Shown: positions 38,527-49,800 of the stretch, one piece after another
How positions within the stretch are numbered: the first letter of the stretch is position 1
How the letters are laid out: each line of letters begins with the position of its first letter
Source: Auanema rhodensis
Lineage: Eukaryota; Nematoda; Chromadorea; Rhabditida; Rhabditidae
NCBI GenBank assembly: GCA_964057225.1
Contig: OZ059895.1
Span: 15,491,001-15,555,000, forward strand
Length of the DNA: 64,000 nt
Direction of reading: 5' to 3'
Program-made: the position numbers and the translations under genes
Notes under the pieces: generated by a model
Told to the model about the DNA's origin: nothing
The model's database searches: none
The model's input: the letters and a program-made list of their open reading frames with translations, nothing else

Positions 38527-39201
38527 ATGAGTAGAATGTTGCGGATGCCGAGCGTATGTCTGATTTATGACTGTACATTATCGAGTAGCCGAATCTTCCT
38601 TCTTTTTCTCATTGCCATCCTCTCTGTTTAGCCTTTATCTATCACCCTGTTTCTCTTTCCAGACCTCTCATACTCTCACACGCCGACCGCTGGGCTGTGT
38701 CGTCGTAAAACTCATCTCCTCTTTCCTTTGTCAGCAAGTCGCATTGCTGGCCAACACACAACAAACCAATCATCTATCTTCGGCACAATACTTATTCTTT
38801 TCGGAGAAGTAACCTGCTGTTGATAAATTATAACTATTCAAGAGAAATTTTCGTGTGTGTATGATACATGTCCCTCTCTACATAAGACTGTATTAAGGAA
38901 ATTTGGCATCTTCTGGCATCTTGCAAACTAGAATTTGAAAAAGGTCTAAACGTGTCAGAAAGACATACGGAGGCTTGTTATATTCTTCTGATGACAATTG
39001 AATCTTATTTGACCTAAAGAGTTAGAATGCCATTACTTTTCAATATCATTTGTGATTCAAATACTACCATATGAGTCAGTTTGCAACCCATTTTGGACTC
39101 TTTTGTTTCACAATTTCTATTCTGTTGTCGTTGGAAAAAAGTAATGGAAACAAAGAAGAACTTAAAAAGTTTTTGGTTAAAAGAAAGACAAAAATGAATA
39201 G

Positions 39202-40327
39202 AAAGAAGAAGTAAGATGGTCAGCACATGTGAAAATGAAATGGGAAGACGGTAAATAGCCTGACAGATTTATGCTGGAACTGTAAATTCGTTAATCTCAT
39301 AGAATTGTCATAATATTGTGAAGTTTATCGACAATCTAATGCCGAATAGTATTCATGTTTATTAGTATTATAAACAAGGTATAGAAGATACAAAACACTA
39401 TGATATATGTATTAAATGAAAACAGATTCATCGTCAAAACATCCAATATGGAGGGAATATATACTTACATATCGATGATAAGCACTAACATTCAATGTTC
39501 AATATAAGAGTGACATAAGATATACATGTTAAAATATTTAAAATATTGTTAAAACACTTGATTTATAAATAAAATTCAAATTATTCTCACGTACTTTTCA
39601 CGTAGAAATTTGAAAAGAGATGAAAAATCATTTTATGCTAAAGAGTTGTGAACCGGTTGTTTGAATTGTGATGATCCAATTCAATGTTTCAATAATAAAT
39701 TTCAACGTCGTTTCAATATTTTACCTATGATTTCCAGCTTTTCATTTATTTTTATTAATAAAATAAATTAACAAACTATATTTCAAGCATTATATTTGCA
39801 AGATATGCAAATAATTAATTTATATATCTAACCTCTTATTAATTATTTTTAACTGCCTGCAACACAAGTTATAAAGTATTGAGTTTTAATCATGGAACAG
39901 CTAACTATTAATTTTATCGTTTTTTTTTCAAACTGCAACTAAGAGAATCCTACATTGATTTCGCGAAATGAAAAGTTTGGTGAGAAATTTCAAACATGAT
40001 GTTGATCCGTGAATAGAGAAAGACCTAACATCTTAACCTTTTTGCTTCGCAGTAAATGAGGATTTCCGAACATTCGAGATTGGGGAAAAAGTTTTTTTTA
40101 CCAGATACTGTAACGAAACTGCAGTCATGTTATCTCTTTGTGATGTCAGGCATAGTGTTCGTTTATATATAGCTATCTTCTCACGTTATGTAATTTTGGG
40201 GGAAAAAAGTAGAAGTGTTAATGATGATTCTCGAGATACAAGTCTTTCAAGCGTAAACTATATCTCATTTGGTTCATTACTTCTGCATACAACTCGTGAA
40301 TCAAGCTTCATCATTTCTATTGTATGA
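39202..40327 (+). CDS. 3' end of an unrecognised gene upstream of dolichol kinase
   Basis: Two exons, 39202-39250 and 40053-40327, join in phase (324 nt) and end in TGA. The encoded text is soluble and strand-like: KEEVRWSAHVKMKWED, then NEDFRTFEIGEKVFFTRYCN, later SRSVNDDSRDTSLSSVNYIS, ending ESSFIISIV. Support comes from RNY codon pattern, the acceptor CTTCGCAG at 40052, and an AATAAA signal 19 bp after the stop. The first of the two exons is less certain than the second. More 5' exons are expected but were not found. No homologue was recognised. The next gene starts 167 bp downstream, which suggests an operon. Confidence 0.4.
39588..39660 (+). promoter_or_regulatory. paired CACGTA motifs plus ACCGGTTGT element
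   Basis: TCACGTAC and TCACGTAG are followed about 50 bp later by GAACCGGTTGTTTG, echoing the arrangements at 6644, 17055 and 20870. It lies in the proposed intron 39251-40052. Confidence 0.2.
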
Positions 40328-40345
40328 TGATAATAAGAATAGTTC

Positions 40346-40351
40346 AATAAA
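40346..40351 (+). terminator. AATAAA polyadenylation signal between the two 40-kb genes
   Basis: Canonical AATAAA 19 bp after the TGA at 40325-40327. It supports a gene end here, and its short distance to the next ATG fits nematode intercistronic spacing. Confidence 0.5.
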
Positions 40352-40494
40352 AATATGAATAGTAAACTCACAACATTATGTCAAGAGTATGAAATTGTTA
40401 TTGTATAATATCCTTAAACGTTCAATTTTTAAAAAAAAGTTTTATTTAAGGATTACGGTATGCAAATGTACGTATAACGTTGAAATTAGGGGAT

Positions 40495-41827
40495 ATGCTA
40501 GATTATTTAAAATGTACTGCTGATTATATAATTAACACAAGTGAGTTTTATTCAAGAAGCTATCAAATATTATTTTATTTATTATCTATATATTTTACAG
40601 TTAATGTTGCAAATAAAATGACTACATATGGCCCTCTTGCTCAAATTGCTGTTGTGGCGACAACAATTTTTGTTGTTGGTTCTGCTAGCATGAAGAAACA
40701 GCCTGCCCTTATAAATGGTATTCTGTTAAGAAACTTGAGAACTAATTAATTATTTGATGGTTTAGGTTTTCTTGCTTTTATAGTTGGAATAGCAATGATA
40801 GCCTATTCTTTTGCTATGAATAAAGGCATTTTTGAATTGCCGGAGCTTTTGATGAATATTGTATTTGAACCTAATTTGACTAGGTATGTTGTATCAATCT
40901 TATAATAGATTCATCTTCTGAATCTTTATACTTATATGAGCCGCTTTTCAGAAAATGTTTGCTAACATTCTTTTTTGTTAATGTATTAGCCTCAGTCATA
41001 TTTGCAACAATTGTAACCATGAGAGGAAAAAGCTCAACGATCCATAGGTTGTTAATGTTCCTCTAGTTTTTAAATTCATAAATCCTTTTAGGAAGTTTTT
41101 CCATCTCACTGTTTCACTAATTTATTTGTCCGGCTTATTCCTTGATAGAGATTTCGTTTGGCTTGCTGGATGGCTATCTCTTTGTATATTCGTTATAGTC
41201 GAGGTATATATAGTATTTGTTCTTTGCATTTTAAAATAGTTATTTTCAGGTTCTAAGATATTATAATGTGCCACCTTGGGGAGATACATTAAATGATTCT
41301 TTGCTTGTGTTTAAAGATGCTCAAGACTCAAATCTTCTTTTAACCCCTATTTTTCTTTTAATTGGGGTTTTCCTACCTTTATTCTTGTCACCCAATGATC
41401 CTGAACCGAGGATGTATCACTTAGCAGGTTTGTCATTTCAATTATAATAGTATCTTTTCAACGATATTAATTAGTTATGAATTAATAATCACTTTATTCT
41501 TCAGGCGTTGCTGCCGTAGGTGTAGGAGATAGTTTTGCAGCTATTATAGGAAGTTGCTTCGGCCGTGTTAAATGGCCAGGGTGAGACTTAAACGACTTTC
41601 TTTTAAAACTAAATTTTTTTTTCAGAAGGCAGAAGACAATTGAAGGGACAATAGCTATGGCAATCGGTATCGTTATATTCTTAACAGCTTCGACGCGTTT
41701 TCTTGAAAATCTAGTGCCCTCAATTCCTTATATATTCTTTGTATCCATAATTTTAGCTCTTTTGGAAGCGTTTGTTGTGAACGTTGACAATATTTTATTG
41801 CCTTTTATAGGATATATCCTCTTATAA
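40495..41827 (+). CDS. dolk-1: dolichol kinase
   Basis: Eight exons: 40495-40540, 40601-40717, 40766-40883, 40952-41047, 41092-41203, 41250-41427, 41505-41580 and 41626-41827. They total 945 nt, giving 314 aa. The protein is polytopic with about nine or ten hydrophobic segments. Diagnostic family features are HRKFFHLTVSLIYLSG, FKDAQDSNLLLTPIFLLIG and the CTP-binding loop: VGVGDSFAAIIGSCFG, then RVKWPGRQKTIEGTIAM. The enzyme phosphorylates dolichol with CTP in the ER membrane to supply the carrier for N-glycosylation and GPI anchors. At 314 aa it is much shorter than vertebrate or yeast enzymes (about 520-540 aa). Either the N-terminal membrane region is truly reduced or upstream exons are missing. 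An AAATTAG acceptor 4 nt before the ATG could be a trans-splice site. Confidence 0.9.
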
Positions 41828-42072
41828 GTCACCTTCTTCTGGTCATAATTGTGTTAGAAAATTTTTCTAATAGCCTATAAGGGTTCTAATTAGTTTTTGG
41901 ATTACCTGCTTTTTCTTATCTATTCAAATATTTTATTCGTTTTTAGTCATAGTCTAAGTCAATGTGATAGCTTCTTCTGTGATGCAGCCGGGATTTGCCG
42001 ATTGTTTTGTGCCTTGTACCTATTAATGAATTATGGATTATTCCCTAGCGCTTTATTCGGAATTATGTCCGA

Positions 42073-42078
42073 AATAAA
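42073..42078 (+). terminator. AATAAA signal, probable dolichol kinase 3' end
   Basis: Canonical AATAAA about 245 bp beyond the TAA at 41825-41827; no other good signal lies closer. Confidence 0.35.
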
Positions 42079-45000
42079 TTAATTTTTTTTTCTTTCATCT
42101 TAATACGCGGATAAGTTGTCGCAATGCTCTTATATATGGCTTATCATTTCACAGTATTATATATATCCAAAGACCATAACTTCATTCCCTAATCAGCATT
42201 GTGATCCTTTTTGGATTCATAAGTCCCTACATTAGTCATAGTTAGAAGTTCAGTGATGAAAAATGCAGTTCTGAGAGCATTACTCCCCCCTGGGATTGGA
42301 GACTAGCCTTCTAGGCGGCTCATATAGCGCTAAAACTGAAAGGCCAGTGATTTTGTTGGTTTCTACACGCTTATCTTGATGTTTCATCCTCCCTTTTTAG
42401 TGTACTATCGACTGACAATTCCTGAATTGCAGTTGTGAATCTATTTTCTTGAAGCTCTAACATGAGCAATTTTCATGTTTCATGTAAGTTTAAGTCTTCA
42501 AATTACCAAATGAATACATTTAATGGCTATGTTCTCTAGAGCAGACCCAATTTTTTTCCGTAAGGTACGCCAAACCGAAGAGTTGCGTTGTAAATTTCTT
42601 CAAGTTGGAACTAATAAGACTTGGATGAGCAGGCTAGGGTCTCAATTTCGCGAATTCACTTTGACCAGTGTAAGAATATGTGGTGTGTCCGAACTTGCTT
42701 CACTGGACTTCACGCTTGCAAATAGAGCCTATCCAATTACTTCTTTCATCCCAGCCGCCTATTGCTCTTCTTTATGTCAGTTACCATCAGAATATTAGCT
42801 TTAAACCTGGAAAAGTTGTTGTTCTTTCCCACTATATCCTATATTTGTTTAATTTTTCAATTTAATATTTAATTAATTGCATCTTTTTGTCATTAGCCGC
42901 CAGATTATGCTGATTGCATGACACATACTTGAGATTGGGCGAGAGAGCTTGGCCTTCATCTACTTACTAGCTTCTTCTGCACATCTGCGTCAGCCATCTC
43001 TTTAGCTTTCAGTACGACAGCCAAGAAACACTAATTCCCTAATCTCCGTTTTGAGCCATATGCCATATTCGTCTTTGGATCCGGTTGGCTACCCATCTTC
43101 AAATTGAGAGAGATAGAGAAACAGAAAAAGATAAAAAGGCATAGGCTTTGAGAGAATGAGAGTATGAGAGAGAACATGGTGAGAAGGTGGATTGTAAGCA
43201 AATGAGGCTGTTCCAAAAGGACTGCCTTTGGTCTAATTTGTTAGCATTACTACCTCTCATTTGGTTTGTTGGCTACTGGAGAGTAAACTTTGGTACTTGA
43301 CAAACGATCATGTTGTTGAAGACATTGTATCGGCTGTAGCAAGGACATGTCATCTAGAGTAGATAGATAGCTTTGGATTTGAAGTAACTTGTACAAGAGC
43401 AATAATAACAAACAACATGGCACGCAGGTAGTTAGTAGCCAGTGGCATTGCTTTCTAAGCTCTTGGGAGTAAATATTGAAGCTAATAAAACGCCTATGAT
43501 TAGCAGGGTGTCAAAACGGTTCGAGTTAAACTACATATATGCGAGGTAGTTAGTTGACAGCACGTTCGTGTGAAACGAAAGATGAGCTAGTGAAGAGATC
43601 GAAGAAAAGCCGGATGGCGACAATGAGAACATTGAGCCGAGACTAGCTGACTGTTTTCAGGGAAAGACGACGAAGAGAAGAGAACGAAAACGAGAGGAGG
43701 GAAAGCGAGGGGAGCTCTTCTTCTTTCATTTTTGCGCGCACGATCGATCTCTCAGGGCCCGGAGGCTGGCTCTCCGGCTCTTTCTCTCTTCCTCTCTGTC
43801 TTCCTTTCTCTTTTCTTTCTTTCTCTATTTCCTTCTTTACGTAGCTAGAAAAAGAGGAAGACGAGCCAGAAGAGAAAGAAGAAAATGTGACTTGGGAGGG
43901 GCAAGGCACGAATCAAAGGCGTTCTCTCTCTCTTCATTCTCCCATACATCTCTCGTTTTCTCGCTTCCCCTATTTGCTTCTGGCTCTCTGTCTCTATCAA
44001 TTCTTAGTTTTAGGCAGAACGAGCTGTTCATCCATTTCACAACAAGCTGGATTCGGGACAGCCTTTCTCATGCTTGCCTTTTATGACATGCCTTGTCCAT
44101 TCTCCAGAAGAGAAGGACCACTGAACATATGGAGTGAACAGAGAGGCAGAGATTGAGTAGAGAATAGAACGAGAGCTGCACACACATACACTCACACACA
44201 TGCCTGCCCTAGAGCTTGAGGTCTTTACCCTCTCCCCTCTATACCCACCCTCTCTCTCCCCTCCGGCTACCCACTTCTTCTCTTTCTTTTTCTCTTTCTC
44301 TTTCTCTCTCTGTCTTTCTTTCTTCCTTCCTCTTTTCCCGCTATGACCCCAGCAGTGGCATAGCCATTTGAAGCTTCCAGCCAAGCGCCCCAGACCCAAA
44401 GCAAACCAGCCTCTTTCTTTCCCTCTGCAGTATCAAAATAAAGAGGGAGAAAAGGGGAGAGTAGCCTCTTTCTTCTCTTCCAGCCTACACAGCAGAGGTC
44501 GAGCACAGCTCAGCCTGGCGCAAGCCGCTGATGCTAACGTTGCCAGCTAGAACAACAACCTCGAGTAAATCCACGCATAATTCTCGCAGTTTTATCATTT
44601 TTTTGAATAAACGATTCTATAACCCACTACGAATGTATGCTTTGATTCTCTACTCAATAATCAACTATTCGCTGCTATCCATCACATAGATATTCATTTC
44701 TAAATATTCAAAAGATTTCTAATCTGCTCACTACATCGATACTCGTACTTTCAACTACACTATAACATATAATTGTATCTGAAAAAAACTTCTAATGTCT
44801 ATTCGAGCGTTTGTTTTGGATTTTTTATTTATTTTTGATATGTCAAACGATCTGCTCCTATGTTTCTTATCTGCTTCTCATTGAACGAGTTAAAACTCAA
44901 GCCTTATTTAATGAACTGGAGCAGGGTGCTCCCAGTTCTATTTTTTCTTCAACTTGAGCTCTCCCCCCCCTCTCGCTTTTCTTCGTCCTCTTTATAGTTT

Positions 45001-45470
45001 TCTCTGCCTGTGCCAGCTTAGCCAGCAGAAACATTACGCTATTTTTTCTCCAATGTTTTTGAGGACGAAAACGCATACATATATGCACACCCACTTGCAG
45101 AAACATAGCCCCAAATATGTCCCCTCATCTCATGTTACGGAAGTATGATTGAGAAACCTTTATAAGCTTAATTATAAAAGGATAATCCAGTCAATATCTT
45201 TTTTTATTAAAACCTTAGTTTGCTACAAGACGAGTTAGAAAGAGCATTACCGCTTATGAATGAAAGAGGAAAGGATGGAAGAATAGAAAGAAGGAGACAG
45301 ATACATACAGAGAAACGGACGCTATATATAAGAAAAACTTAGTTTCATCGTTTTCTTCTTCTCTCCTTCTTCTATTTTTGCTATGTACCCCCGATGGGCC
45401 GGGTGGGGCTTTGTTTATAAATTGCCTACATCATGGCTGACAGTTCGATCTCAATGCCCTGCCATCCTAG

Positions 45471-45617
45471 CCAGTCAGCCTCTTCGATTTGTCTTTACAC
45501 TTTTTCGTTGGCATAGTCTTGGTTTCCGTTGTTTTCATGTGTGTCATCACCATGGCCATCCTTATTGTTGTTTATTTTCGATATCTCACCAAATCTGCTG
45601 TTCAAGCTGGAACCTAA
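45471..45617 (+). CDS. possible exon encoding a transmembrane segment
   Basis: After the acceptor-like CATCCTAG (ends 45470) a frame of 48 codons runs to TAA. Its text is HFFVGIVLVSVVFMCVITMA then ILIVVYFRYLTKSAVQAGT: a membrane helix followed by a basic flank, as in a single-pass protein. Codons in this frame are strongly RNY. A longer overlapping frame (45383-45817) is open too, and no neighbouring exon was found, so the call is weak. Confidence 0.22.
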   Translation, partial: PVSLFDLSLHFFVGIVLVSVVFMCVITMAILIVVYFRYLTKSAVQAGT

Positions 45618-46568
45618 ATGCCCAACTTAAGCACGTGTTCTCCTTTGTTACGTCATCCGTTAGAGTTTCTATAAATATACTTTCACATGGTTCTGTTGTT
45701 CTTTTCGATGTTTCCATTCCCTTATTGAATTCTCTTCAAATATATATTTCTGTTTTTTCCTGTATTTTATCTCCTCGTATCTCTAGTCTGATGTCCTGTT
45801 TTACATTGATTATTTGAAGCTATTTTATTTCTTTTTTTCCAAAGTCGAACAACATTTGAGTGCATTCAGCATCGTCCTAACTATCACCTACTTATTCAAT
45901 ATATATTATATTTGGCAAAACAAACTTCAAAAGTGTTATTTAGTTTGATATTTTTCAAACTAAGCAAATTGCGGGAAGCTTCTCTTAGCTACTGGCTCTG
46001 CTGCGACTGCTGCTGCTGCTGTTAATGCTGCCGCTGCCGCCGACGACGACTTATTCATCTGAAGCTATTATATTCTCATAGAATTTTGTCTTTAATCAAT
46101 GCCACTCACATAATTTCTGACTACTCAAGTGAGTTCGAGTGGACCTTTTTTTCTGGAACAATTTTCTGCATAGCATTTTTTTCTCATTTCATATGTAAAT
46201 ATTTAAAGTTTTTAATTCGTCTTCCGTCATCTTTCATTGTATTTCATTCTGACAGCATAATAGTTACCGATGTAATTCTCTAATTTAGCTGTTCATGTCA
46301 ACCCAAAATCTCTTGAGACTTTAAGATTACTAAGAAAATCTCTAGCTGGCTTCCAAAAGATATAGATTGCATGCTCATAGCAGCATTGATCATTTTAGTT
46401 TTTTTTCCCGAGAAATGCGAATTTTCTAGTTAATTATTATGTATAATGATTTTCGAATTTTTTTCCTAATAAATGCAGTTTACATGACAATTTAAGTAAT
46501 GAAATTGTGTTCTGTATTATAGCCCATTTCCTCTATTATTTTTTTAATAAGTTGTCTATATCTTTCAT

Positions 46569-46631
46569 TCCCTCTCTCTCTCTTTCTCTCTCTCTGTACC
46601 CCTCTTTTGCTCTTTCTCTGTTCCCCTCTCC

Positions 46632-46715
<84 letters not shown>

Positions 46716-46716
46716 G

Positions 46717-46784
<68 letters not shown>

Positions 46785-46787
46785 TCG

Positions 46788-46832
<45 letters not shown>
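46569..46832. repeat. largest (CT)n microsatellite of the window
   Basis: About 260 bp of almost pure CT, including unbroken blocks of more than 70 bp, with a few TG, CG and CC interruptions. All long frames across it on both strands (Ser-Leu or Arg-Glu repeats) are artefacts. Confidence 0.95.
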
Positions 46833-46836
<4 letters not shown>

Positions 46837-49800
46837 CATGCTTAACTTTATAGCTTTAAATTCAAATCAATATCCTTGAACACATATGGGAGCAATCATC
46901 TGTTATCTGACGTGCTATTCTTCTGAAAAAATCATTTTCATCAAGATTGTTCTCCCTAATTATCGAAAATATTTTTAGAAGCTGTTTAATCTCTAAACTC
47001 TTTATAAACTCGGCTTTGTAACGCTTTATTCTTGACAATACAGCCTCTTAGATAAGCGAGAAAGTCGGTCCCTCCTCGTTCCCCTTCTCTCTTTCTCGTC
47101 TCTGTTCTCCCTCTTTTGAGCCATCATCGTCTTCATTCTCCTCTCTCCACCCTTGTCCGTCTACTCTTTTTCTCTATCGTCTGCCAGTGCCTGCCTCGAC
47201 TCCTGGAATTCAAAATTGAGCCATTTGCTTGTTTTTCTCACTTTTCCATTGCTATTTCTTTGCCGGAACACCTTATACGGATAGAAAAGTAGAGTATTGA
47301 GAACATTTGAATACAGCCTTATGATAGTATGGGTAATGTGTGATTTCAATATTCACTGCAATATCTTTAACTGCGCTTCACATCGTAGAAACAACCATCT
47401 GATACTATGTTTGTTCCATATTTGTCACTAGTTGGATAATCATTCTTTCCTCATCTTGCTCATTTAAGAATCAACTGATCATATATCTCAACAACTCAAC
47501 TAGGAATTAGATAAAACTGAGCTTGAAGATGATGAAATAGATTAACAGAAGGCTGCATGAGCAACTGAACAGTTAACGATTGGTAGCATCGAATACAGAT
47601 CAGAAAGATAGAGAATAGAGAATCATGCGATACGCCAAATTATTAAAAGAAGCTAACTTCGGCTAAGACGATGTAGGGATATGCCAATCGAATTATCCTA
47701 TTGATTCTGGCCAGCTACTGCGGAATGCTTTTGGCGCGAAAAATTAAGTTTGTAACCTGATGCTGCTGCCGTCATCAAAAGCCTAAGCTCAGTTCTCGCT
47801 CTTTTCTCTTTATCATGCTAACTCTTCTCTTACTCTTTTTGCTTTCATCTTCTCATTCCTTTTAGTGTATCTCTATATTTCCTGGTTAGGCTTTCTGTTT
47901 CTCTTCGTCTTTCTGAATGTTATAATCCCTGTAGATCTCCTTTGAACGGATTGTAGCTTTCATTGTATATTCTCTATTGTGCTTATGCTTTTCTATGTCT
48001 TTATTTGATTGCTATCAAGAAAAAGGAACTCTCGTCGCTTTATTATTCACTTGATAACCAAACGATTGTATGCCGAACTTTTCGTGGAACAACGTTTTTT
48101 TATTCATTTCATTGTGATAATCTTCTTTTTATAACTTTTAATTGGAAATCTTCAAAAAAAGGAAGTAAATAACCGTGAGTTTGCTTTCAAGCTCCATATC
48201 GCTATGCTTTTCTGATGGGAAAATCGCAAATGTTCGATTAGGGTTTGGAATAGACTACTACTGTTTTAGTTTCTCTTTCACATCAATGTCCTCTCTTTTT
48301 TGTTACCCCTTTCTCTCGTTTTCTTTAAAAGCTTCCCACTTATTTCATCCATTGAAAGAAATTCCTTTTTGAACTGATTCAGTTTCATTTTACGCTATAA
48401 AAGTTTCAAATGAATCGAAGAAAAATGTTGAAAGCTCGCTCGAATTCCAAAATTTGCTGGTCTATTTTTATTATTTAGATCACTATTTCTTAGAATTTTT
48501 TCTTTTTAATACTTTGCTACAGTTTAGTTATTGATTTTCTATTTGCATCTCCACGTGAAATTTGACGTAAGACGCACATTTCCATTTTTCAGTAAGTGGA
48601 ACGTGCATAACGGTTATTTTGGTCATTTTCTATCTTTCTTTCCCTTCATCTCTCTATCTTCGTTCTTTTTTTTATTTCTTCAGTTTTATTCCCCCTCTGC
48701 TTTCCTTGAAGCGTTTATCTCATTTGCCTCTATTTTTCCGGTTCATTCTTTTTTTGGCTCTCGTCCTTTTCCTGCATGACGGACGACGGCTACATTTCGT
48801 GTGGGCTTCTCCTTTTTCCTATCTACCCAGCAGTGATCCTCGTTTTCTTTCCTACTCTTGCCTATAGAATCTAAAAAGAACTGCTTCTGCGCTCGACAGC
48901 TGAATACATTAAAAAAAAAAAAGAAAAAAAAAACTGGTGGAGAAAGAGCAATCTAGTGATATTAGTAGAGTAGACGAAAAAGGATGAGAGAAAAAAATGA
49001 ACGCTCATCTGCTCTATTTCAACTTGTTCACTGCTCTAAAGGCTGTGGTTGAATGGTGATGTAATTTGTCACACTCATACGTTTTTTTCTGTTATTCATC
49101 GGCTGCTAATAATGTGATAAGTTCATTATCAAGATTATTGTCTTCCGGCTCATATCCATCTCATGATGTGGAGTAGCTTTCATGCCTATACGGTTTACTA
49201 TTGGTATGCTAGGATGATTGAAGAAATACGAGTAAATGGGTTAATTAATGTGTTGTCTATTCTAACTATCTCATTTGCATATAACGCACATGACATGAAC
49301 ACCGAGAGGCCCCAAAGACAACGATCTGTCTGTCCTCTGTCCCTCGAATAGAATAGAATAGAAATACAGATATAGATAGATATAGACGAAGTAACACGGA
49401 TTCAAGTTAACTAAGAAGAGGCCGAGAACACCCGAGAGATAGGAGGATCGAAAGATGCCCAATGCCGGGCACAAGGTCATCTAACTGTCTTTCGTTCTGC
49501 GTTGTCGTTTCCATCGTGTCCACCTCTGTTCTCCTGTTAGCCGTTCGCTTGACGACTAAAATATATAGAGAGAGGAAATTGTGGAAAGAAGGATCGACGG
49601 ATTATTCAGGGTCTCATTCTCTTCATCCTATCGCTCTCCACTCTTTGGCCGGCTACTGAATAGCTGGTCTCTTTTCTTTTCCTGCAAGTGTCTCCTTCCT
49701 TTTCTTCCAATATACATCAACTTGTCGGTTTCTCCTCATTCGCAACCTTCCCTTACTTCAATCTGTTCCTCGCTCTTTTCCTCTCTTCCAATCTACCTTC

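Noticed and set aside
45383-45817. 144-codon ORF on the plus strand
   Set aside because: It is the longest ATG frame in its neighbourhood but has Cys/His/Phe-rich composition typical of pyrimidine-rich read-through. No splice signals are seen, and another frame looks better over 45471-45617.
46492-46879. Long ORFs of Ser-Leu or Arg-Glu repeats on both strands
   Set aside because: They are translations of a (CT)n microsatellite in several frames, without start context, splice sites or non-repeat coding sequence. The same applies to ORFs across the tracts at 285, 2600, 3641, 4051, 4918, 13734, 19917, 23909, 25219, 26091 and 27067.
47924-47950. miR-10-like sequence (CCCTGTAGATC)
   Set aside because: It matches the first half of miR-10 only, with no hairpin arm complementary to it nearby.
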